From contig CAYGPP010000064.1 in assembly GCA_964351885.1 (NCBI GenBank), positions 1 through 20,138 of the forward strand: a stretch of DNA of 20,138 nucleotides. Direction: 5' to 3'. The notes under the pieces are model-generated. The model saw only the letters and a list, made by a program, of their open reading frames with translations, did not search any database and was not told the origin of the DNA. The position numbers and the translations under genes were made by a program. This DNA comes from Marinoscillum sp964351885. GTDB lineage: Bacteria; Bacteroidota; Bacteroidia; Cytophagales; Cyclobacteriaceae. This document shows positions 14,455 to 20,138 of the stretch, piece after piece (position 1 is the first letter of the stretch; each line of letters begins with the position of its first letter).

Positions 14455-15395
14455 ATCTGCTCTAATGTATTAATGATGTTTTTATTGATTCTTTTTTGAA
14501 TGTCGATACCTGATTCTTTCACGAATTGAGTCCCTGTAATCTGCTCGAATAACTCAATATATCTTTCCGATACCGAAGCTACGAATTCTTGAGTCATCTC
14601 AGGAATGGTTTGCCCATCTTTTCCCTGAAAACCATTGGCAATTAGCCACTGCCTAACGAATTCTTTAGAAAGCTGCTTTTGCTGCGCTCCGGTATTTTGT
14701 CGCTCTTGGTAACCGTCCGTATAGAAGTAACGCGAAGAGTCGGGCGTATGCACCTCATCTATCAGCGTGATAGCCCCTTGGTATTTACCAAACTCATATT
14801 TGGTATCTACCAATATGAGCCCTTGCTCAGCCGCTAGCTCCGTGCCGCGCTGAAAAAGCTTCTGTGTATAGTCTTCTAACTGTGCATAATCCACTTCACT
14901 CACTAATCCTTGACCAATGATTTCCTCACGGGAAATATCTTCGTCATGACCTTCATGAGCTTTGGTAGTAGGCGTGATGATCGGAGCAGGTAATTTGTCA
15001 TGCTCTTTTAGGCCTTCAGGCAAAGACACACCACAGAGGATGCGTTTTCCTTCTTTGTATTCGCGCCAAGCGTGACCAGTGAGATAGCCACGAATCACCA
15101 TTTCCACAGGGAATGGCTCACAGTTTTTGCCGATGGTCACATTGGGATCACAGACGGAAATCACCCAGTTGGGAACAATGTCTTTGGTCTTTTGCAGCAT
15201 GATCTCGGCGATCTGATTGAGCACTTGACCTTTATAAGGAATGGCCTCAGGTAAGACCACATCGAATGCTGAGATTCTATCCGATGCAATCATCACCAAA
15301 AGATCACCTACCGAATAGACGTCCCTTACCTTGCCAACGTATTTGTTGGTCTGTCCGGGGAGTTGTAAATCTGTGAATTTGATAGCTTCTGACAT
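14451..15395 (-). CDS. purC: phosphoribosylaminoimidazole-succinocarboxamide synthase (SAICAR synthase)
   Basis: The 314-residue enzyme joins aspartate to CAIR with ATP to form SAICAR in purine synthesis. Motifs in order: GKVRDVY (21-27), ASDRISAFDVVLPEAIPYKG (37-56), VEMVIRGYLTGHAWREY (98-114), ILVDTKYEFG (194-203) and the ATP/metal site DEVHTPDSSRYF (213-224). The ATG at 15395 is the start; three codons upstream only a TTG is available. It has the length of the eukaryote-like/long bacterial form (about 300 residues) rather than the 240-residue E. coli type. It leads a cluster with the STAS gene (4-base overlap) and rnz. A TAnnTTTG element ends just 6 bp before the ATG, so the mRNA may be leaderless. 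Confidence 0.95.
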   Translation of the reverse strand: MSEAIKFTDLQLPGQTNKYVGKVRDVYSVGDLLVMIASDRISAFDVVLPEAIPYKGQVLNQIAEIMLQKTKDIVPNWVISVCDPNVTIGKNCEPFPVEMVIRGYLTGHAWREYKEGKRILCGVSLPEGLKEHDKLPAPIITPTTKAHEGHDEDISREEIIGQGLVSEVDYAQLEDYTQKLFQRGTELAAEQGLILVDTKYEFGKYQGAITLIDEVHTPDSSRYFYTDGYQERQNTGAQQKQLSKEFVRQWLIANGFQGKDGQTIPEMTQEFVASVSERYIELFEQITGTQFVKESGIDIQKRINKNIINTLEQI

Positions 15396-15401
15396 GGGCG
15401 G

Positions 15402-15409
15402 CAAAGATA
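15402..15409 (-). promoter_or_regulatory. candidate -7 element of purC
   Basis: The minus strand reads TATCTTTG, fitting TAnnTTTG, with only CCGCCC between it and the ATG at 15395. Transcription starting about 7 bp downstream would begin at or next to the start codon. No -33 TTG is seen at 19-21 bp. Confidence 0.4.
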
Positions 15410-15467
15410 ATGATACCTATCAAATTTTCAGGAGGTTGTGGGTACAACTATTGGCTATTACCCTTAG

Positions 15468-16772
15468 TTATTCAGTTTTAACAATCCCACCAACATACTC
15501 CACTTCCTCAGTGAACTCACCTTTCTTATCATAGAACTTCCATACACCGTGCCTTTTGTTACGGACATATTTCCCTTCGTATTCTATAGTCTCGCCATCT
15601 TTGAAATACTTTACAAAATCACCGTGGAGCTTGTCAAGTTTCCAGTTTTCCAGCGTCATAAGGTTGCCGTTAGGATAGAATGTTTTTGACTCACCTTGCT
15701 GGATACCGAACCCATAATTGGACTCACTGATCAGTTTCCCTTTGTCATAGAGATAGGTGATTCCATGTAGTTTGCCATTTTGGTAATTCTTCTTCGAAGT
15801 GATTCGTTCTCTTTCGTCGTAGGAGATCCAAGTGCCATGTGACAATTCATTGAGCAGTTCTTTCTCGATTTTGAGCGATCCCTTTTCATAATACTCTTCG
15901 ATTTTCGCATTCAAGCCACGATTGGAGAATTGTGCTACGAAGCTTTCCTTTCCGTTGAGAAAATACTCCGTGTTTTTCCCAATGCGATAGCCATTTGTGA
16001 ATTTGAAGTCTTTGTGCAGACTCCCATCTTCATGATAGGCTTTATATGATCCATTGAGTTCTCCATTTTCATATTTACCTAGAGATCTCAATTGGCCATT
16101 TTCATGGTAATACTTAATGAATCCAGAACGTTCACCACGCTGGTTCAAAGCTTCCATTTCTAATTCACCGGAAGGGTAGAAGGTCTTATATGATCCATCC
16201 AATAGCCCTCCAACGTATTCAGCCTCCAGCTTGAGATTGCCTGATTCATAGTAGTGGCGAGTATATCCATTAGGTTTTCCACTGGCATAGAGCACTTCCT
16301 CTTTCACCACTCCATCACTATAAAATTCTTTGACCATTCCGTCTGGCTTACCCCCTCTGAAACTAGATGAGCCGATAAGTATTCCATACTGATTGTAGAG
16401 TTTTAATTCACCTACGAGTGTATCGTTTTTGAAGGTTGCTTCTTGCACTAGACTGCCTTCTGGACTGAAAATCTTGGTGAGTCCTTGGCGGAGATTTTCT
16501 TCATAAAGCGTCTCCCGTTGGATATTTCCATTCTCATAGTAATTCGTGAATACACCGTTTTTTTTACCGCTATTAAACTGACCTTTCACTACCACAGCAC
16601 CGGAAGGGCCGAACTGCTTGTATTCACCATCGATCATAGAGGAGTCGCCATTGAGGATGTAGTATTCTTCTTTGATGAGCGATGAATTGTTGGGGTAAGT
16701 AGTAGTGACTTTAGTCTGACCGGTGCAGACCATAGTGGAGGTGAAAATGAATAGGAGTAGAAGAATACGCAT
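15468..16772 (-). CDS. secreted MORN-repeat protein (YwqK-like)
   Basis: This 434-residue protein starts with a signal peptide (MRILLLLFIFTSTMVCTGQ) and is otherwise made of about fifteen tandem repeats of 23-24 residues with the core G-x-x-x-x-Y-Y-x-x-G-x-L-x-x-E, for example YYENGNIQRE, YYESGNLKLE and FYPSGELEME. These are the MORN-variant repeats found in 'toxin-antitoxin system YwqK family antitoxin' annotations; in Bacteroidota most are secreted, stand alone and have no proven link to a toxin, so I would not call it an antitoxin. It probably forms a long beta-sheet ribbon in the periplasm or on the surface. Its ATG lies only a few bases past the thiolase terminator, so how it is expressed is unclear. 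purC starts 72 bp downstream. Confidence 0.88.
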   Translation of the reverse strand: MRILLLLFIFTSTMVCTGQTKVTTTYPNNSSLIKEEYYILNGDSSMIDGEYKQFGPSGAVVVKGQFNSGKKNGVFTNYYENGNIQRETLYEENLRQGLTKIFSPEGSLVQEATFKNDTLVGELKLYNQYGILIGSSSFRGGKPDGMVKEFYSDGVVKEEVLYASGKPNGYTRHYYESGNLKLEAEYVGGLLDGSYKTFYPSGELEMEALNQRGERSGFIKYYHENGQLRSLGKYENGELNGSYKAYHEDGSLHKDFKFTNGYRIGKNTEYFLNGKESFVAQFSNRGLNAKIEEYYEKGSLKIEKELLNELSHGTWISYDERERITSKKNYQNGKLHGITYLYDKGKLISESNYGFGIQQGESKTFYPNGNLMTLENWKLDKLHGDFVKYFKDGETIEYEGKYVRNKRHGVWKFYDKKGEFTEEVEYVGGIVKTE

Positions 16773-16812
16773 ATACGAAAAAAGCCTTACGTTTTGACAA
16801 ACGTAAGGCTTT
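16773..16812 (-). terminator. intrinsic terminator of the thiolase gene
   Basis: On the minus strand AAAGCCTTACGTTT (16812-16799), a 4-base loop, and AAACGTAAGGCTTT (16794-16781) form a perfect 14-bp stem followed by a T-run. It lies 18 bp past the thiolase stop and ends about 5 bp before the start codon of the MORN gene. Confidence 0.92.
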
Positions 16813-16830
16813 CCATTTTATTTGTGTGGA

Positions 16831-18009
16831 TTACATTTTCTCAATAACAATGGCAGATGCACCGCCACCGCCATTGCAGATTCCTGCAACACCTATTTTA
16901 CCATTGTTTTGATGCAACACAGAATTGAGTGTTGCAATAATTCTTGCGCCGGAAGTTCCAAGTGGATGTCCGAGCGCAACTGCTCCACCGTTCACATTTA
17001 CTTTTGAGTTATCCAGTCCAAGTTTCTGATTATTCGCAAGAGCTACCACAGAGAACGCTTCGTTGATTTCGTAGAAGTCAACATCAGCAGCTTCTATTCC
17101 CGCATGTTTAATGGCTTTAGGAATGGCTTCTGATGGAGCAGTCGTAAACCAAATTGGCTCTTGAGCTGCATCTGCAAAACCGATGATCTTTGCTAATGGC
17201 TTCACGCCTAATTCATCTAGCTTTTTCTTACTAACCAAAACCAACGCAGCAGCACCATCATTGATCGTGGAAGCATTGGCAGCTGTTACTGAGCCGTCTT
17301 TATTGAATACAGGTCTGAGTCCAGTAATCTTATCAAAGTTCACATTGCTAAATTCCTCATCAGTATCCATGATGATGGGATCACCTTTCCGCTGTGGAAT
17401 CTCTACTGGTACGATTTCATCTTTGAATTTACCAGCCTCAGTGGCAGCTGCCACCCGCTTGTAAGAGTTGATGGCAAACTCATCTTGTGCCTCGCGAGAG
17501 ATGTTCATCTCCTTTGCAGTATTGTCTGCACAGCTGCCCATCGGGAAACCATTGTAGACTTCCCAGAGGCCATCATGCATGAGGCCATCAAGCATTTGAC
17601 CATGACCATATTTGTATCCAAATCTTGCTTTGGGAACATAGTAGGGGATATTGGACATACTTTCCATTCCTCCAGCCACTACGCAATCATTCACGCCAAG
17701 CATGATCGATTGAGCACCGAGCATGACGGACTTCATGCCAGAAGCACATACTTTGTTGACTGTAGTACAAGGCACATTGTGACCAATACCAGCACCAATT
17801 GAGGCTTGTCTGGCAGGTGCTTGGCCTAAGCCTGATGAGATAACATTGCCCATGAATACCTCATTCACGTGCTGAGCATCAATTCCTGATTTGTTGAGTG
17901 CGCCTTTGATGGCTATGCTTCCTAGTTCAGTAGCGGTGAAGCCTGATAGTTTTCCGCCAAAGCTTCCAATAGGGGTGCGGACTGCTGAGATGATGAATAC
18001 TTCTTCCAT
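16831..18009 (-). CDS. thiolase, acetyl-CoA C-acyltransferase
   Basis: From the ATG at 18009 (MEEVFIISAVRTPIGSFGG) the enzyme has 392 residues, the normal thiolase length; 17 codons upstream to 18060 look like leader. It has the acyl-enzyme cysteine Cys88 in NKVCASGMKSV, His348 in GGAVALGHPLGTSG and the second cysteine Cys378 in GICNGGGGASA, so the full catalytic set is there. It condenses two acetyl-CoA, or cleaves 3-ketoacyl-CoA, in the cytoplasm. The HEAF-like stretch reads INEAF (315-319), as in degradative and biosynthetic types alike. It stands alone between the bat genes and its own strong terminator; no 3-hydroxyacyl-CoA dehydrogenase or acyl-CoA dehydrogenase is adjacent, so biosynthetic and degradative roles cannot be told apart. 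Confidence 0.93.
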   Translation of the reverse strand: MEEVFIISAVRTPIGSFGGKLSGFTATELGSIAIKGALNKSGIDAQHVNEVFMGNVISSGLGQAPARQASIGAGIGHNVPCTTVNKVCASGMKSVMLGAQSIMLGVNDCVVAGGMESMSNIPYYVPKARFGYKYGHGQMLDGLMHDGLWEVYNGFPMGSCADNTAKEMNISREAQDEFAINSYKRVAAATEAGKFKDEIVPVEIPQRKGDPIIMDTDEEFSNVNFDKITGLRPVFNKDGSVTAANASTINDGAAALVLVSKKKLDELGVKPLAKIIGFADAAQEPIWFTTAPSEAIPKAIKHAGIEAADVDFYEINEAFSVVALANNQKLGLDNSKVNVNGGAVALGHPLGTSGARIIATLNSVLHQNNGKIGVAGICNGGGGASAIVIEKM

Positions 18010-18132
18010 AGTTTGGGTGTTTTTTGGGGTTATTGACACACTGGTGATTAGCCTACTCAAATCTCAGTATCAAGTCAATGCGTATCGAGTTACCTCAATT
18101 TGATGACTGATTAATTCAACTCTGGTTGATAT

Positions 18133-18960
18133 TTACCAATCGGGTTTTCCTGTGTCCTGAGGTTTGGTGGCTTTTCGCTTTTGCTGTTGAATGTACTGAA
18201 TTTCATTGTTTTTCATAGCCTCTAGTATCATTCTGGCCTTGTCTTCAGTGATATTCATTTCTTCAAGTTTCTCTTGAGTACTCTGCTGCTGGTTTTGCTC
18301 ATCGCTCTCGTCTTGTTCTTCCCCCTCTTGAGATTCTTGCTCTTTCTCCTCATCACTTTGCTCACCGTCTTCTTCAGACTCTTGCTCCTGATTCTCCTGC
18401 TCTTCTTCGCTTTGCTCTCCGTCTTGGTTCTCTTGATCTTGGTTTTCCTGATTCTCTTGATCCTGCTGTTCTTGGTCTTGATTCTCCTCGTTTTCTTGAT
18501 CTTGGTTTTCCTGATTTTGATCCTGCTGTTGCTGCTGCTGATTAAGTTGCTTCTTCACCAACTCATAGTTGTATCTGGCTTCCTCATTATAAGGGTTGGC
18601 CTTGAGCGCTGATTTCAAATATTGAAGCGACTCCTTCAGTGTTTCTGGTTTTTTCGCAATAACACCTAATTGCTGATACGCAATGGACTTAGTGTTCTTG
18701 TCACCCTCTGCGGCCACTCCTTGATAATAGAGTTTGGCATTCGCAGTATCACCCAGTGCAAAATGGCTATGTGCGAGGTTCAATCCAATTTTTGGATCGC
18801 GAATACTTAGGGTGTCATAAAGTTCGCTGTATGCTGAGGCTGCTTTGGCAAAGTCTTTAGCTATGAAAGCTTTTTCGCCCTGGGACTTCAGCCTATTGTT
18901 TCTCGAAATCTCAGTAGGATCAGCGGTGATCATCACAAGCAATAGCAATAGTATCTTCAT
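18133..18960 (-). CDS. batC: BatC-like TPR protein with Q/E/N-rich tract
   Basis: The 275-residue protein has a signal-like start (MKILLLLLVMITADP), two or three TPR units at about 24-135 (GEKAFIAKDFAKAASAYSEL, LNLAHSHFALGDTANAKLYY, YLKSALKANPYNEEARYNYE), an extreme low-complexity stretch of Gln, Glu, Asn and Asp at about 140-228, and the typical BatC ending ITEDKARMILEAMKNNE (237-253). In the Bacteroidota Bat (aerotolerance) system BatC works with the VWA proteins BatA and BatB at the membrane; the role is still poorly defined. Its ATG overlaps the upstream VWA gene stop by four bases, so the two are coupled. No batD or batE follows; the next gene is the thiolase. The acidic tract probably stays unfolded. 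Confidence 0.88.
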   Translation of the reverse strand: MKILLLLLVMITADPTEISRNNRLKSQGEKAFIAKDFAKAASAYSELYDTLSIRDPKIGLNLAHSHFALGDTANAKLYYQGVAAEGDKNTKSIAYQQLGVIAKKPETLKESLQYLKSALKANPYNEEARYNYELVKKQLNQQQQQQDQNQENQDQENEENQDQEQQDQENQENQDQENQDGEQSEEEQENQEQESEEDGEQSDEEKEQESQEGEEQDESDEQNQQQSTQEKLEEMNITEDKARMILEAMKNNEIQYIQQQKRKATKPQDTGKPDW

Positions 18961-19925
18961 ATTCTTATCACTTTTACACTGATCAATACATCAAAAATCA
19001 TCAAAAGGAGCGCGATACTCAAGAAGTAATAATACTTGTTGGCTTTAGTGTCCATTTGCTTGCTATCTCGCATTTCACCTTCAATATCGTTTATAGAGTT
19101 AATCATTCGCTCTACATCATTTTGACTTTCGTTGATCTCAAAATACTTTCCTCCTGTATCCGTGGCTATCTTCTTCAGTGACGAATTATTGATTCTACTT
19201 ACGACTTCTTCACCTTGATTGTTTTTCTTATACCCTCTGTTTGTCATTATTTTGCTACCCTTCTGAGTGCCAACGCCCAAAGTGAAGAGCTTAATGCCAG
19301 AGTTTTCAATTTCTTCCGTGATCTGAGCCGTTTCTTCACCGAAATCTTCCCCGTCACTTATGAGGATGATTATTTTGGATTTTTGCTGTGAAACCGTTGA
19401 TTCTTCATCTGTCAATTTCTTCAAAGCCAGTTTTAAAGGCGGTCCAAAGTCTGTACCACTATTTGGAACCAAATTGGTATTCAATGCCTGAATAAAGAGG
19501 TTCAGCGCGTTGTTGTCATAAGTCAAAGGACACTGCATATAAGCCTCATTGGAAAACATGATTAGGCCAATGCGATCAGAACTAAATGCTTCAACGAGAT
19601 TATTGAGTTCAAATTTGACTTTTTCGAGGCGAGTAGGTTGCACATCGAATGCATTCATGGAGTTTGACAAGTCCACGCAGATGAACAAATCTTTCCCGAC
19701 GGATTTGATTTCTCTGGATGTTTCCCCAAAAGAGGGTCCTAAAAGGGCCATAATCATAAGGATGAAATAGGCTGTCCGAAGAAAAAACTTAATTAACCAC
19801 TTGCCGATGGGCACGTTGAGGTTAGACTTCACGCGGTATAACCGTAAGAAATACAGCAAGTAAAGCACAGCGAAGGCCGCTATCAATACTATTTCGAATG
19901 TGTCGATGGAATAGGCCCAAGTCAT
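18957..19925 (-). CDS. batB: BatB-like von Willebrand factor A membrane protein
   Basis: This 322-residue protein has two N-terminal membrane segments (about 10-30 and 45-64), a VWA domain at about 78-270 and one C-terminal segment (about 300-320). The metal-ion site is complete: DLSNS (85-89), the Thr158 of SGTDFGPPL and Asp191 in ILISDGEDFG. It is anchored in the inner membrane with the VWA domain most likely on the periplasmic side. The order VWA then TPR with a 4-base overlap is that of batB-batC. The usual batA gene is not upstream: beyond the start there is a promoter and a tRNA gene, so this is either a split operon or a stand-alone pair. Confidence 0.88.
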   Translation of the reverse strand: MTWAYSIDTFEIVLIAAFAVLYLLYFLRLYRVKSNLNVPIGKWLIKFFLRTAYFILMIMALLGPSFGETSREIKSVGKDLFICVDLSNSMNAFDVQPTRLEKVKFELNNLVEAFSSDRIGLIMFSNEAYMQCPLTYDNNALNLFIQALNTNLVPNSGTDFGPPLKLALKKLTDEESTVSQQKSKIIILISDGEDFGEETAQITEEIENSGIKLFTLGVGTQKGSKIMTNRGYKKNNQGEEVVSRINNSSLKKIATDTGGKYFEINESQNDVERMINSINDIEGEMRDSKQMDTKANKYYYFLSIALLLMIFDVLISVKVIRI

Positions 19926-19932
19926 AAGGTGC

Positions 19933-19963
19933 CAAAATTACATAAGCGTTTGAGAACGCCCAA
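19933..19963 (-). promoter_or_regulatory. promoter of batB-batC
   Basis: On the minus strand a TTG (-33, plus-strand 19961-19963) is followed 20 bp later by TAATTTTG (-7, plus-strand 19933-19940), an exact fit to the Bacteroidota TTG-N19-21-TAnnTTTG pattern. Only GCACCTT separates it from the ATG at 19925, so the transcript would begin at or beside the start codon. Confidence 0.65.
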
Positions 19964-20050
19964 TTTGGAGTGGATTCATTTAACGATTTTTAAGGATATA
20001 TGGTATCAAACTATTTTAATTCCGAGTTCTGATTTTTTTAAAGGTGTGCG

Positions 20051-20081
20051 TTAGACTTTTTATGTTGAAATGCTATATTTG
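20051..20081 (+). promoter_or_regulatory. promoter of the tRNA-Ser gene
   Basis: TATATTTG (20074-20081) fits TAnnTTTG. A weak -33 element, TTAGAC, starts at 20051 with 20 bp between. The gene begins 33 bp past the -7 element. Confidence 0.6.
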
Positions 20082-20113
20082 CACTCCTTTTCAGAGAGGC
20101 TCATGAATTATCC

Positions 20114-20138
20114 GGAGAGATGGGTGAGTGGCTGAAAC
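20114..20138 (+). tRNA. tRNA-Ser, 5' end only (runs off the right edge)
   Basis: The last 25 bases, GGAGAGATGGGTGAGTGGCT then GAAAC, are the acceptor strand (GGAGAGA), the linker TG and the D-arm start typical of bacterial tRNA-Ser. The anticodon lies outside the window, so the isoacceptor is unknown. Confidence 0.82.

Noticed and set aside
15468..16772. Antitoxin of a toxin-antitoxin system, as YwqK-like proteins are often labelled
   Set aside because: It has a signal peptide, stands alone with no toxin gene, and is only a string of MORN-type repeats.
18274..18612. Leucine-rich plus-strand open frame of 112 codons
   Set aside because: It is the reverse complement of the Q/E-rich tract of BatC (CAA/GAA read as TTG/TTC), hence an artefact of low complexity.

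Overview
The window looks like chromosomal DNA of a Bacteroidota member, most likely a Cytophagales-type marine or soil bacterium. The grounds are a PadR regulator paired with a long 'prefix-domain' FtsX-like permease, BatB/BatC-type proteins, a purC-STAS-rnz cluster, MORN-repeat secreted proteins, and -7 promoter elements of the TAnnTTTG type, one of them with a TTG at the right -33 distance. The genus is not determined.

Layout. 1-440 is the N-terminal part of a DUF1853 protein (minus strand). 441-1123 is a gene-poor stretch holding an inverted/direct repeat cluster, a REP palindrome and the C-terminal scrap of a RAYT (REP-associated tyrosine transposase). 1124-4209 is a translationally coupled PadR regulator and FtsX/MacB-like permease. 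4299-9315 is a minus-strand accessory block: a lipoprotein S41 peptidase with a C-terminal carbohydrate-binding-like domain, a membrane-bound AraC regulator, a secreted alpha/beta hydrolase and a secreted amidotransferase-like (DUF4350-like) protein. 9316-11459 is a scarred region: a decayed AraC-type HTH gene, a second decayed gene tail, an exact 341-bp copy of the permease gene's 3' end, and an intact RAYT gene between inverted REP palindromes. 11460-12815 is an orphan membrane histidine kinase. 13147-15395 is purC, a STAS protein and rnz, tightly packed. 15468-18009 holds a MORN-repeat protein and a thiolase, separated by a strong intrinsic terminator. 18133-19925 is a batB-batC pair with a good promoter. 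The right edge is the 5' end of a tRNA-Ser gene.

The most notable structure is the link between the RAYT/REP family and the 341-bp duplication. Positions 3898-4238 recur base for base at 10308-10648, and both copies end inside a REP unit at the same point of its loop, one base away from where a different REP unit begins at the second copy. The repeats bracket 6.07 kb of accessory genes. This fits either integration of a circular molecule by recombination at the permease tail, or a RAYT/REP-associated duplication. In either case the segment between them should be able to loop out by homologous recombination. I did not find a classical defence system, CRISPR array, phage or integron. The remaining genes are ordinary housekeeping or common Bacteroidota families.
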